34,767 nt of DNA from an uncultured Bacteroidota bacterium (GTDB lineage Bacteria; Bacteroidota; Bacteroidia; JABEUT01), in contig CAIPDV010000075.1 in NCBI GenBank assembly GCA_903863935.1, positions 1-34,767 on the forward strand, written 5' to 3'. The notes under the pieces are model-generated. The model was not told the DNA's origin. It saw only the letters and a list, made by a program, of their open reading frames with translations, and did not search any database. How positions within the stretch are numbered: position 1 is the first letter of the stretch; every line of letters starts with the position of its first letter. Of this stretch, positions 1 to 9,400 are shown piece by piece. The position numbers and the translations under genes are program-made.

Positions 1-1238
1 CGGTTCTTAATGGAACTGACACCTTACCCGGGTTAATTGTTGATGCGAACATCAACCAAAATGGCCTGAGTGGTGGCATACCATATACTCAAAAACCAAC
101 TGGTTTAAGGTTCTGGTATAAATACACAACTTCAGGTGTAGATTCAGCCGTCGTTTTTGTTATGTTTAAACTTGCAGGTACAATTATTGATTCATTCAAT
201 ATTGTTATCCCGAGTTCAAACTCCACCTCCACTTATACACTTCGCTCCTATTACACTACACATCCATTAACTCAAACTCCGGATAGTGTAATTTTTGGTG
301 CTGTTTCTTCAAAGGCTATTCTGAGCCAAAACAACAAAAGTTACAGTAAAGGTGTAGTGCCCGGAAGCACCTTAGTGATAGACAGCGTTACATTTACGGG
401 GGTCGGAAGCAACCAGCCGGCTTCGCTGAATGGCAATTTTGAGAATTGGAATATTGATACGGTGAACATCCCTGTGGGATGGTATATTAATTACCCCGGC
501 ATAACCCGCACCTCCGACCGTCATGCGGGAAACTATGCACTTCAGGTAGAGACTGCAAACTCCTTAAATGGAGGACCTCAACCAGGCCAGATAAGCACCG
601 GATATTACCCCAATTGCCATGGTATGTGTCGTGAACTAGGTGGTTTTGCTTATACACAACAAATAGATACACTTGAATTTTGGTATAAATATACCCCGGT
701 ATCAACCGATACAGGTGCTATATATGTGAATTTTGTGAAAAACGGACAAAACATTTACGGAACTAATTTTACCGTTATCACATCCGTTTCATCGTGGACT
801 TATGCGACCATTCCTTTTAATGTAGGACAAACACCCGATACAGTTATAATTGACATCACCTCATCTGCACATAACCATGATACGGTAAATGCACAATATG
901 TACCATATATCGGCTCAACATTTAAAATTGACAATTTAACTTTTGCATCACAACGGGGAACGCTCGGTATAAATGATTTGCAAGCCACGGGAGGAATAAA
1001 AGTATACCCGAATCCGGCAAAAAACCAAATCAGTGTTGACCTATCAAATATTAGCGGTTCAATTGAAAAAATCTCAATTTATGATATGAGCGGAAGGGTG
1101 CTCTATTCTCAAAATTATTCAAATAAATTAAAGAATAGTACCGAGAATATAGATGTTACTAATCTATCCGGAGGCATCTATTTAATTGAAGTAAAAACGG
1201 GAACAGGAAATTTTTATCAAAAGGTTAGTAAACAGTAG
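1..1238 (+). CDS. T9SS-sorted secreted protein with tandem lectin-like domains, 5' truncated
   Basis: The frame is open from base 3 to the stop at 1238, so the gene begins left of the window; the first internal ATG (162) is not its start. At least two similar beta-sandwich units are visible. One has LRFWYKYTTSG near base 110 and the other LEFWYKYTPVSTDTG near base 675, each followed by a strand with a V.F.KNG-like pattern. This resembles carbohydrate-binding jelly-roll modules of Bacteroidota cell-surface proteins. The last ~80 residues form a type A T9SS sorting domain, with VYPNPAKNQ, then IYDMSGRVLYS, then GGIYLIEVKTG and a basic end. The protein is therefore expected to cross the outer membrane by the type IX system and be released or anchored. 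The ligand is unknown. The sorting domain is clear; the fold of the repeats is inferred. Confidence 0.85.
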   Translation, partial: VLNGTDTLPGLIVDANINQNGLSGGIPYTQKPTGLRFWYKYTTSGVDSAVVFVMFKLAGTIIDSFNIVIPSSNSTSTYTLRSYYTTHPLTQTPDSVIFGAVSSKAILSQNNKSYSKGVVPGSTLVIDSVTFTGVGSNQPASLNGNFENWNIDTVNIPVGWYINYPGITRTSDRHAGNYALQVETANSLNGGPQPGQISTGYYPNCHGMCRELGGFAYTQQIDTLEFWYKYTPVSTDTGAIYVNFVKNGQNIYGTNFTVITSVSSWTYATIPFNVGQTPDTVIIDITSSAHNHDTVNAQYVPYIGSTFKIDNLTFASQRGTLGINDLQATGGIKVYPNPAKNQISVDLSNISGSIEKISIYDMSGRVLYSQNYSNKLKNSTENIDVTNLSGGIYLIEVKTGTGNFYQKVSKQ

Positions 1239-1257
1239 GCAACTAAAATAGAAACCA

Positions 1258-1296
1258 AAAGTGCCCTTAGGAAACACATTTTCCTAAGGGCACTTT
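1258..1296 (+). terminator. Strong intrinsic terminator hairpin
   Basis: A perfect 17-bp stem (1258-1274 with 1280-1296) closes a 5-base loop. The right arm ends in TTT but no long T run follows. It sits 20 bases after the stop at 1238 and is a clear end for that gene. Confidence 0.85.
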
Positions 1297-1427
1297 GGCT
1301 TTATAAACAAAATAAGTTTGATGGGTGACAAAAACCATGTTGAACACCCTATTAGTTTTCATGCAAAACGGTGAAAGTCGTATTGTTTTACATAACATCT
1401 ATCATATTTACCGGGTTACATATGCAT

Positions 1428-1435
1428 TAATTTTG
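1428..1435 (+). promoter_or_regulatory. Bacteroidota -7 promoter box (TAATTTTG)
   Basis: This is a perfect TAnnTTTG match 30 bases before the ATG at 1466. The longer open frame starting at 1325 would begin upstream of it, so the box supports 1466 as the real start. No convincing -33 TTTG was seen. Confidence 0.6.
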
Positions 1436-1465
1436 CTATATAAATTAAACCAATCCTCTATTCTT

Positions 1466-2368
1466 ATGAAAACTACTACCGGAATAAAATCGACATTATT
1501 TCCTATGCCTGATAGGAACCGCTTTTTAAAGACAGGAGGTGCCCTAATTATGGCAATTATGCTCAGTTTTACTTACTCTGTCAGGGCTCAAACAGTACTG
1601 TTCACCTTCGACAATATCCCTCAATATACCCCTTTCCCTGTGAGCACCACCGTTAGCGGTATTACTGCACATTTATCCGGAACAGGTTCCAGCTATTCCA
1701 TACAGGCCGCGAATGTGCTTGGCTTCACACCGGCAGGGTTTTCCGGAAATGTTATCGACCCTAGTAGCATCAACCTGGCTGACCTGCTTATCAGTTTCGA
1801 CCAGAAGATCACTGATTTCTCCCTTATGTATTCTGTTCAGGAGTTAGCTTGTGATACATCAGCAACCATGCAGGCTAAAGCTTATCTGAAAGGGAATTTA
1901 GTGGCTACTACATATACCATTGCAAGTGTTCCCGGCACATGGCCTGTAGATACGCTGAAGTGCAGTAATACGTTGGGGATAGACAGCGTAGTTGTTCACT
2001 TTTATAGTCACCCGTCAAGGTGTCAGGATTGGGGTGTAGTTTTTATGGCTGATAACATGAAAGTAATTCCGTTTAATCCAAGTGGGATAGAAAATCCGGC
2101 AACTTATATCGACAAATTGATCGTTCCAAATCCGGTTACTAAATCTTCCGCAATTTCCTTTACACTTTCCAAGTCTGAAAATATAAGCATTGCAGCTTAT
2201 GATCTTACAGGAAGGCTGGTAAAAAATCTATTTCAAGGCCTATTAACCACGGGTGAGCATCAATTATATTTTGATGTAACTGATGATTCTTTTAACAATG
2301 GGATCTATTTCCTGAACATTACAGAAATGAACTTTACCCGCTCTTACAAGGTTGTTGTGGTTAAATAA
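1466..2368 (+). CDS. Secreted protein with T9SS type A sorting domain, 300 aa
   Basis: The start is placed at 1466 rather than 1325: a -7 box lies at 1428-1435, and the N-terminus then reads as a basic region followed by a hydrophobic segment ending in VRAQ, a typical signal peptide around residues 15-41. The middle (about residues 42-210) is Ser/Thr/Gly rich and beta-strand-like, with two or three cysteines (ELACDTS, LKCSNT, SRCQDW) that could form disulfides. I do not recognise a named domain there. The C-terminus (about 212-300) is a type A sorting domain, with LIVPNPV, AAYDLTGRLVKNL, NNGIYFLNI and KVVVVK, so export by T9SS is expected. Its function on the cell surface is unknown. A convergent hairpin at 2383-2418 follows. 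Confidence 0.85.
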   Translation: MKTTTGIKSTLFPMPDRNRFLKTGGALIMAIMLSFTYSVRAQTVLFTFDNIPQYTPFPVSTTVSGITAHLSGTGSSYSIQAANVLGFTPAGFSGNVIDPSSINLADLLISFDQKITDFSLMYSVQELACDTSATMQAKAYLKGNLVATTYTIASVPGTWPVDTLKCSNTLGIDSVVVHFYSHPSRCQDWGVVFMADNMKVIPFNPSGIENPATYIDKLIVPNPVTKSSAISFTLSKSENISIAAYDLTGRLVKNLFQGLLTTGEHQLYFDVTDDSFNNGIYFLNITEMNFTRSYKVVVVK

Positions 2369-2382
2369 TTACAAAGTAAAAA

Positions 2383-2418
2383 GGGAGCGTGAGTTCGAAA
2401 AATCGAACCCACGTTCCC
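2383..2418. terminator. Hairpin between convergent genes, likely bidirectional terminator
   Basis: A 16-bp stem (2383-2398 with 2403-2418) encloses an AAAA loop and contains one G-T wobble and one A-C mismatch. A short T-rich stretch follows on the + side. It lies between the stop at 2368 and the convergent DUF4242 gene ending at 2473. Confidence 0.7.
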
Positions 2419-2472
2419 GGTTATTTTGCATCCTGCCGGTTTATTAGCATAGCCAATAAGTATGCGGGATAG

Positions 2473-2745
2473 TTACTCGGCTGTGGTAGGGTCTATTATA
2501 GATGCCACTTTTGCTACTGAATTGGCCGGGAACCCGCCCTGTTTAGCATGTTCACGCACCATTTCTTCATTCGGGGCATTGTAAATACAATAGATTTTAC
2601 CATCCGTTACATAACTTTGCACCCACTGAATTTGAGGGCCCATTTTGCTCAATACACCACACGATGTTTGAGAAATTGCTTTCAATTGTTCTGCGGTCAA
2701 TTTTCCGGCTCCGGGAATTTCCCGTTCAATTACATACTTTGGCAT
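2473..2745 (-). CDS. DUF4242 domain-containing protein, 90 aa
   Basis: A small soluble protein that starts MPKYVIEREIPGAG and ends in the AKVASIIDPTTAE tail. Both match my memory of the DUF4242 family, which includes small ferredoxin-like proteins reported to bind nickel. The length (about 90 aa) is normal for the family, and the whole protein is one domain. Two cysteines (TSCGV, KIYCIY) and HAKQGG are candidates for metal contacts, but this is inference. It is a single gene with no obvious operon partner. A weak -7-like box (one mismatch) lies at 2792-2799. The cellular role is unknown. Confidence 0.85.
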   Translation of the reverse strand: MPKYVIEREIPGAGKLTAEQLKAISQTSCGVLSKMGPQIQWVQSYVTDGKIYCIYNAPNEEMVREHAKQGGFPANSVAKVASIIDPTTAE

Positions 2746-2858
2746 GGGGTAAAAATTTAATTATTCTTAACTTGAATTTACTATCAGCTTACAAATGCAA
2801 GATACCTTTTAATGGCATTTCGCTTTTCTAAAGCGCAATTTTATTGCCTCATCCTTTA

Positions 2859-3281
2859 TTAATTAAAATAAAAGAAGAAAAACACAACAGCAGCCCAGCC
2901 TTTAGGAACACCACTTGCGCTTCCAATGCTGCTGCCCGAGCTATTACGCACGGTTCCATCGCTTTCAATTTTGCCTATGCTGCTGCCCGATTCGTTACGT
3001 ACAGTTCCATCGTCTTCAACCTTGCCAACGCTGCTGCCCGAACCGTTACGGATAGTTCCGTCTGATTCAATTTTGCCGATGCTGCTGCCTGAACTGTTGC
3101 GAATGGTTCCGTCTGATTCAATTTTACCAACACTACTGCCCGAGCTATTGCGGATGGTACCGTCCGATTCTATTTTTCCGGTACTGCTGCCCGATGAATT
3201 TCGGATTTCCTGGGCTGAAAGATTGGTACTGCCGATAAATAAAAGTAAAGAAACGCTTAGTAAAGAGATAAGTTTTTTCAT
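2859..3281 (-). CDS. Secreted 15-residue-repeat protein (5-fold beta-flower-like), 140 aa
   Basis: An N-terminal signal peptide (MKKLISLLSVSLLLF..LSAQ, about residues 1-24) is followed by six near-identical 15-residue repeats with the pattern IRN-SGSS-GKIE-DGT. The protein then ends with GVPKGWAAVVFFFFYFN, a hydrophobic tail. The repeat and the GWAAVVFFFF ending match what is annotated in Bacteroidota as a 5-fold beta-flower protein (from memory). The repeats differ slightly (one has GSG, one VEDDGTV, one NES), so they have drifted after duplication of a 45-bp unit. The likely location is periplasm or cell surface. No enzymatic residues are evident and the function is unknown. A perfect -7 promoter box lies 43 bases upstream. 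Confidence 0.85.
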   Translation of the reverse strand: MKKLISLLSVSLLLFIGSTNLSAQEIRNSSGSSTGKIESDGTIRNSSGSSVGKIESDGTIRNSSGSSIGKIESDGTIRNGSGSSVGKVEDDGTVRNESGSSIGKIESDGTVRNSSGSSIGSASGVPKGWAAVVFFFFYFN

Positions 3282-3323
3282 GATTGATTTGTATTATATG
3301 ATTTGTTTTTAAATAGGCTTTTA

Positions 3324-3331
3324 CAAATGTA
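3324..3331 (-). promoter_or_regulatory. -7 promoter box (TACATTTG) of the repeat-protein gene
   Basis: A perfect TAnnTTTG match read on the minus strand, 43 bases before the ATG at 3281. Confidence 0.55.
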
Positions 3332-3482
3332 ATGATTTAGGTAAACGAACACGTGAGAAAGGAAAGAAGAACTACAGTAAAATGTTCCCTCACTCAAATT
3401 TTGTACTCTGAGGGTTATTATTACCTAATTTTTTGAATAATTTTTAAGGATAGTAAACGGTAAACTCGGCAACTTTCCATTT

Positions 3483-4820
3483 TTAGTTTTTCACCACTTT
3501 CTTCAACGCCAATGTTGCCCCTTCTTTCGAAACAATTCTCAGCAGGAACATTCCATCTGCGAAGTTGGACATGTTGAATTGCATAAAGTTTGATTCCAGG
3601 TTGATTTTGGTTTCTATCAGTTTTCCGGTTACATCATACAATTGTACCGTTGAACCCTGGGTAATGCCTTCTAGCGTAAATATGCCATTGCTCGGATTTG
3701 GATAAACAGTCAACTGTCCGTTGTCAACTGCCAACTTGTTAATACCTGTGGTAACATTGGTTAACATTCTTATTCTGTCGTTGGTATAATCAGGTATGTA
3801 TGCATTTCCATAAATATCCAGTGAAACACCCATGATGTTATCCATTTCAGCCGCAGTGGCAGGTCCGCCATCACCTGAAAAGCCCTGAATACCGTTACCT
3901 GCAATAGTTGAGATAATGCCGCTTGTATTCACCATACGAATACGGACATTCACTTCATCGGAGATAAACAGATTTCCCGAACCATCCACAAAAATCCCAT
4001 CGGGCCAATTTAATTCAGCTGAACTGGCAGCTCCGCCGTCACCCGAAAAACCAGGTGTTCCATTACCTGCATAGGTGGAAATGACTCCGGACGTATTTAC
4101 CATACGTACCCGATCATTAAAATAATCACCAATATAAACATTGCCTGCTGCATCAGCACTCACGCTTACGGGGTAATTCAGTTCCTTAGATGTAGCAGGT
4201 GCTCCATCGCCATTATAGCCGGGAGTTCCGTTTCCGGCAAAGGTTGAAATGATTCCGGAAGTGTTCACCATACGAATACGGTGATTGTTCCCGTCTGCTA
4301 TATAAAAATTTCCTGAAGGGTCTTGTGTTACGCCTCCAACCGTGTTAAACTCAGCCACAGTAGCTTGTCCTCCATCACCTGAGAAGCCACTAATACCGTT
4401 TCCCGCAAAGGTTGAAATGATTCCGCTTGTGTTCACTATTCGTATGCGGCTGTCGCCTGAAATATAAATATTACCTGCAGCATCAGCATACACCTCTGTC
4501 GGTTGATTTATTTCAGCAGAGGTAGCAGCTCCGCCATCACCCGAAAAGCCCTGCGTTCCATTCCCTGCAAAGGTTGAAATAATGCCACTGGTGTTTACCA
4601 TACGGATACGTTCGTTATCAATATCAGCTATATAAACATTTCCGGCTGCATCTACAGTTGTGCTATATGGATAAAACAATTTAGCCGAAGTGGCAGCAGT
4701 TCCATCCCCGGAAAAACCAAGAGAGCCGGTACCTGCAAATGTACTGATGGTGTATGTTTGGGAGAACGATAAAACTGAAAAGCTAAAAACTGATAATGAG
4801 AGAACAAGTAGTTTTTTCAT
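3483..4820 (-). CDS. NHL-repeat beta-propeller protein with T9SS sorting domain, 445 aa
   Basis: The start is set at 4820 (MKKLLVLSLSVF..SFSQ signal peptide). The open frame runs on to 4907, but a perfect -7 box at 4847-4854 lies inside that extension. After the signal come about six units of ~56 residues, each with the pattern ISTFAGNG-GFSGDGG-AT-AE, then DAAGNVYI-D-N-RIRMVNTSG. These are NHL propeller blades, probably one closed six-bladed propeller. The C-terminus (about 365-445) is a type A sorting domain with QLTVYPNPSNG, VQLYDVTGKLIE and FADGMFLLRIVS. The protein is expected on the outer surface or released, perhaps binding a protein or glycan; the ligand is not predictable. It is a paralogue of the gene at 31995-33347. 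Confidence 0.9.
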   Translation of the reverse strand: MKKLLVLSLSVFSFSVLSFSQTYTISTFAGTGSLGFSGDGTAATSAKLFYPYSTTVDAAGNVYIADIDNERIRMVNTSGIISTFAGNGTQGFSGDGGAATSAEINQPTEVYADAAGNIYISGDSRIRIVNTSGIISTFAGNGISGFSGDGGQATVAEFNTVGGVTQDPSGNFYIADGNNHRIRMVNTSGIISTFAGNGTPGYNGDGAPATSKELNYPVSVSADAAGNVYIGDYFNDRVRMVNTSGVISTYAGNGTPGFSGDGGAASSAELNWPDGIFVDGSGNLFISDEVNVRIRMVNTSGIISTIAGNGIQGFSGDGGPATAAEMDNIMGVSLDIYGNAYIPDYTNDRIRMLTNVTTGINKLAVDNGQLTVYPNPSNGIFTLEGITQGSTVQLYDVTGKLIETKINLESNFMQFNMSNFADGMFLLRIVSKEGATLALKKVVKN

Positions 4821-4846
4821 AGCGGGGAAAGTATTAATGGTTGAAG

Positions 4847-4854
4847 CAAAAATA
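4847..4854 (-). promoter_or_regulatory. -7 promoter box (TATTTTTG) of the NHL gene
   Basis: A perfect TAnnTTTG match on the minus strand, 27 bases before the ATG at 4820. It fixes that start over the longer frame. Confidence 0.6.
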
Positions 4855-5068
4855 GCGATTAGATTTGAGAAAACCAAAAGAGAAAAGTGATGTCGGGTTA
4901 AAACCATTGTTCGTTTTTATGCTCTCGCTCCCACACTCATTTTGTATCCTTAAGGTGCCTACCTTCTACCCTACCCAAAAAATATTTTTCCAAAATTGTC
5001 CGGTTATAGAAAACCTATTCGTCATAGGAGTGTAATTCAAATGTTCAAATACTTAAAAAACAATTAAA

Positions 5069-5437
5069 ATGACTACAAAAACAATGACAACCCAAGAGGT
5101 TGCAAACAGATTAGTTGAACTTTGCCGTAAAGGCCAAATTCTGGAATCACAACAAGAACTTTTTGCTGATGATGTTCAGAGTTTTGAACCTAAACACTCC
5201 CCAACACCACCTGCAATAGGCAAAGAAGCAGTTTTGGCAAAAGGGAAGCATTTCGCGTCCTTAATTGAAGAACGCCATAGCGGTTCATTCGAAGACCCGA
5301 TTGTTGCCGGTAACCATTTCTGTTTTGTTTGCAAATTAGATGCGAATTTGAAAGGAATGGGCAGAGTGGTTTGGAATGAACTTTGTGTGTATGAAGTGAA
5401 GGATGGTAAAATTACACATGAACAATTCTTCTACTAA
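5069..5437 (+). CDS. NTF2-like / SnoaL-like protein, 122 aa
   Basis: A small single-domain protein with the cone-shaped NTF2/SnoaL pattern. It has an N-terminal helix (EVANRLVELCRKG), LFADDVQSFEP after it, IGKEAVLAKGKHFASLIEE in the middle, and strands ending in WNELCVYEVKDGKITHEQFFY. The length is normal for the superfamily. Members include ketosteroid isomerase-type enzymes and many binding proteins, and no specific reaction can be assigned. The start could be 5069 or the second Met at 5084. The gene stands alone on the plus strand, with no signal peptide, so it is probably cytosolic. Confidence 0.85.
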   Translation: MTTKTMTTQEVANRLVELCRKGQILESQQELFADDVQSFEPKHSPTPPAIGKEAVLAKGKHFASLIEERHSGSFEDPIVAGNHFCFVCKLDANLKGMGRVVWNELCVYEVKDGKITHEQFFY

Positions 5438-5718
5438 TTCACTACCTGAAATTAGCCTGAGGAAGTAACGAGGAAAAATCAGTTTGAGTGCCTGAGCTAT
5501 TGTTCTTGCACTCACGCTGATTTTGTCTACCTAATAGGTTTGATATATCGAACTTGTTGGCTGATTTCCGATGGCTTTGAATTCTAAGAACTGGAAATTG
5601 ATCCCTAAAGGGGCAATAATCAAGGAACAATCCCCACACTTTGAGTACCTTTCAATTGTATTAAATTAAACTTAAAAATACTTCCTTTTTGGCTGTCTTA
5701 TAGAAGCAAAAGATACTG
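5438..5718. other. Intergenic stretch with nothing recognised
   Basis: These 281 bases lie between the convergent NTF2-like and GNAT genes. The short minus-strand open frame here lacks family resemblance or a promoter box. A weak hairpin around 5600-5620 (CCC..GGG) is the only structure seen. Confidence 0.5.
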
Positions 5719-6228
5719 TCAGTTTAAGTCTAACGTATACAACCAATATTTTTTGCCAAACAAAGGCGGAATTTCTTCTAGAACTTTAAAGCCCATGCCC
5801 TCATAAATATGTCTTGCTGCGTTCATGAATTCTGAAGTGTGCAATGCAACTATCTTCTCTTTGTTTTGTTTAGCAAAATCAATACACATTTTTGTAAGTG
5901 CTTTTGCGATGCCTTGTCCTCTATATTGAGGATTAACGCCTACCATTCTAATATAAGACCATTCAGACTTGAAAAGGTTTGTCGGATTACCGCTTGGAAT
6001 GATATAAGCCACGCCAACTATTTTGTCATTGTCAAGGCACACAAAACATTTTGCAACGTTGAGTATATCAATAAATTTTTGGCGGTCTTGCAAGTTGTTA
6101 TTGAAAGCTTCCCAGTTGCCCGGAGTCATGTCATTTTGAAATTGTCCGTATGAAATGATGCCAAGGTCTTGTAGTTTGTCAACGTCATCAATTGTTCCGA
6201 TGCGATATGAAAGATGTTTGTTTATCAT
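5719..6228 (-). CDS. GNAT family N-acetyltransferase, 169 aa
   Basis: The start is placed at 6228 (MINKHLSYRIGTIDDV). The open frame extends to 6429, but that extension has no family character and overlaps the end of the next gene. Motif A of the GNAT fold is clear: a strand VRMVGVNPQ-like (IRMVGVNPQYRGQGIAKAL) gives the acetyl-CoA pyrophosphate loop R-G-Q-G-I-A near residues 110-116. Motif B follows as ARHIYEGMGFKVLEE near residues 145-158. The enzyme should transfer acetyl from acetyl-CoA to an amine; the substrate is unknown. It is cytosolic. It lies 173 bases downstream of the large hybrid kinase on the same strand, so co-transcription is possible but not shown. Confidence 0.85.
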   Translation of the reverse strand: MINKHLSYRIGTIDDVDKLQDLGIISYGQFQNDMTPGNWEAFNNNLQDRQKFIDILNVAKCFVCLDNDKIVGVAYIIPSGNPTNLFKSEWSYIRMVGVNPQYRGQGIAKALTKMCIDFAKQNKEKIVALHTSEFMNAARHIYEGMGFKVLEEIPPLFGKKYWLYTLDLN

Positions 6229-6401
6229 AGATAAGTATGTACCCTGTAGGTTGGATTTATTGAACTTTTTGAATGATTTGCAAGGGATTAAAAAATTGAT
6301 GGGTTCTTGTGAGGGTTTTAAGAATATAGTTCTTCTTGTTTCTGATAAGAAAAGCACCTTTACTTCATAAATAATGGATGTTCCTCCTATTTTCCAGCAG
6401 C

Positions 6402-9400
6402 TTATTTCTGTTTGGACGATTTCAGGCAAGCCATAATTTTATTGTACAATAACTTTTCATCTATCGGTTTGGAGATATAATCATTCATTCCGAAAGATTT
6501 GGATTTTTCAATATCCATAGTAGTAACATCAGCCGTAAGTGCTATAATCGGAATTTGCGATTTCATCTTTTTGCGGATATAATCGGTGGCTTCAAATCCA
6601 TTCATTTCGGGCATATGCAAATCCATCAAGATAACGTCGTATTTATTAATTGGCCCGTAAGCGTCTTTCTGCGACAGTTTTTCTATGGCAAATTTCCCAT
6701 TGCCAACAACATCAAATTCAAACCCAAGGTCAGCCAATACTATTTTTATTAAAAGCTGATTTAGCGGTACATCTTCCACCACCAATACTTTTATGCCTAA
6801 TGGCTGCAGGTTTGTTTCAGGTTTTTCTTCTGCTTTTACCTCTATTACGGTTTCTGCTTTCTTAAAATCCAGTACAAATCCAAAGGTAGAACCTTCACCA
6901 AATTTACTGTCGACTATAAGGTTACCACCCTGAAGTTCTACAAGCCTTTTAACAATAGCAAGGCCTAAGCCTGTTCCTCCATATATCCTCGAACTTTCAT
7001 CGGTTGCTTGCGTAAAATCATCAAAAATATGTCCCAGTTTACTTTCATGAATCCCTATTCCCGTATCAATTACCATGAATTCGATGCTTACCTTTTTTGC
7101 CTCTTCTTTCAGTATCTGAATACTTACCCTTATTCTTCCCTGTGCAGTAAACTTTACTGCATTACCAACCAGGTTTAAAATTATCTGGCGCAGCCGCATC
7201 GGGTCGCCAATAAGTATGTCAGGAATACTTTTGTCGTATTCAGGAATTAATTCCAGGTTTTTTTCCTGAATTTTTGTTTTAAATAAATGAAGGGTATCGG
7301 AAACAGAAGTCAGTAAATTGAAAGGGGTTTGTTCGAATATCATCTTTCCTGAATCTACATTCGCAAGGTCGAGTATATCGTTTATTAACACAATCAGGGC
7401 ATCGCCCGATGATTTAATGGCTTGCAGATATTGCTTTTGTGTATCATCCAGTTTTGTTTTCAGCACCACATTCGTAAATCCGATAATTGCATTCATAGGT
7501 GTCCGGATCTCATGGCTCATGTTCGACAAAAATTGCTGCTTGGCCCTTACCGTTTCTGCTGCTAAGCGATTTATACGCTTTAATTCAGCTTTGTCTAATA
7601 TATGCCTGCGGATATCTTTCTCCAGCGGTTCAACTGCTTTCGTCTTCACTTCGGTAACATCGGTAAATGCAAGCACAATTAACTCTTCATTTCTGCTTTT
7701 TTGAACCACACGATGGGCATTTAAAATCAATATTTTGTGGCCAATTACCGGGAAGGTGTGCTCCACTTCAAAATCGTGAAACCGCACATTTTTAGGTATA
7801 ATATCATCCAGCAGTTCACGAAGGCGCGGAATATTCCATTGGTTATCACCCAGCTTATACAAGGATATACCTATACTTTCTTCTTCAATAACATTAAACA
7901 TTTTGCAGAACGATTTGTTGGCAGATTTAATGCGCATGTTTTTATCGAGGATGAGCATAGGGTCGTGAACGGTGGCAAGAATGGCTTCGGAATAAGCATA
8001 TAATTCTTCCACCTGCTGTATACGCGCATGCAATTCCTGGTTGCTGGTAATAAGTTCTTCGTTGGTCGATTCTATTTCTTCTTTCGATGTTTCCAGCTCT
8101 TCATTCAAGCTCTGCATTTCTTCATTGCTCGAAACAATTTCCTCATTGGCACTCTGCAATTCTTCATTCGCAGCTTCCTGGTCATCGGTAATGGCACCCA
8201 TATCCGTGCGTGCAGCCGCCAGTTCTTCTTCAAGTTTTCGTATCTTTCTATCTTTCGCTTTGGAATTATTTCTTCCTCCTTTGTTGCCTTCTTCAGGCAT
8301 TCCTATTTGCTTTTGCTCGGTAAAAACAACAAGCAGCAAAGGCTCTCCGGTTCCTATTGCAAGAGGAGACACTTCCAGATTAACGATTCGCATTTTGGAA
8401 TCAGACTTTATTTCAATACCTGTTTTACGTACAGTCTTTTTTGTTTTAATCGCATTATGAATGGCATTCCGTAGCTCAAAGGCAATTTCGATATGCGCCA
8501 TTTTTAAAATATTAAAACTGGCTTTGCCCGATGGGTGTTTCAGGTATAATTCTGTCGAACCGCGAAACTCCAGCACTTCCATATCCCGGCTTATAACAAC
8601 ACTGGCAGGCATATAGCGGGAAAGTAAAACAGCATCAATTTGGCTGCCCAGATTATTGGCCGTTTCGGCAGTCTTTTTTTGAGGTTGAGCAGCGGTGCTG
8701 TTTCTGCCTGCCCCTATTAATGCCGTCTGCCGGGCAGGCAGTTCTGAAAAGTGAGACGTTAAATCTGGTATCCGTACCGTAGAACTTTTTTTACGCGAAT
8801 AAGTCTTAAACTTTTTATTAAGCGGTGAAAAAAGTTGTGTGGATGCTCCTATGGTTTCTGATTTACCGAGTAAAAGGCACCCGTCGTTATTGAGGGAATA
8901 GTGAAAGGTTTCAATAATTTTTTTCTGAGCGGGGGCGTCCATATAAATAAGCAGGTTGCGGCAACTGATAAAATCCATCCGCGAAAAAGGAGGGTCGCGT
9001 AATATATTGTGCTGCGCAAAAACGCATATATTCCGCAGAGCTTTAGAGATACGGTACTTGTCTTTTGTTTTTTCAAAAAACCGCTGAATACGTTTGGGCG
9101 AAACATTTTTAAGCTGGGGTACCGTATATTCGCCAATGCGGGCCTCAGCAATTGCTTCCGCGCTAAGGTCCGAAGCAAAAATCTGGAAAGGAATATCTTT
9201 GGTTTTATGGTCCAGTATTTCCAGCAGCATCATAGCAATGGAATACACCTCTTCGCCTGTGGCACAGGCAACCACCCATATACGCATGGTTTCACCCGGT
9301 GCTTTGCGTTTCAGCAATTGGGGCAGCAGGGTTGTTTTTAAATACCGGAAAGTTTCGGTATCCCTGAAAAAATCGGTAACATTAATGAGCAGATCCTGAT

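Noticed and set aside
1325-1465. N-terminal extension of the 300-aa T9SS protein
   Set aside because: A perfect -7 promoter box lies inside it and the extension has no signal-peptide or family character; the start at 1466 gives a normal signal peptide.
5442-5639. 65-aa minus-strand frame
   Set aside because: No family character and no promoter box.
6229-6429. 67-residue N-terminal extension of the GNAT protein
   Set aside because: Non-family sequence, overlaps the end of the kinase gene, and the GNAT fold starts naturally at MINKHLSYRIG.
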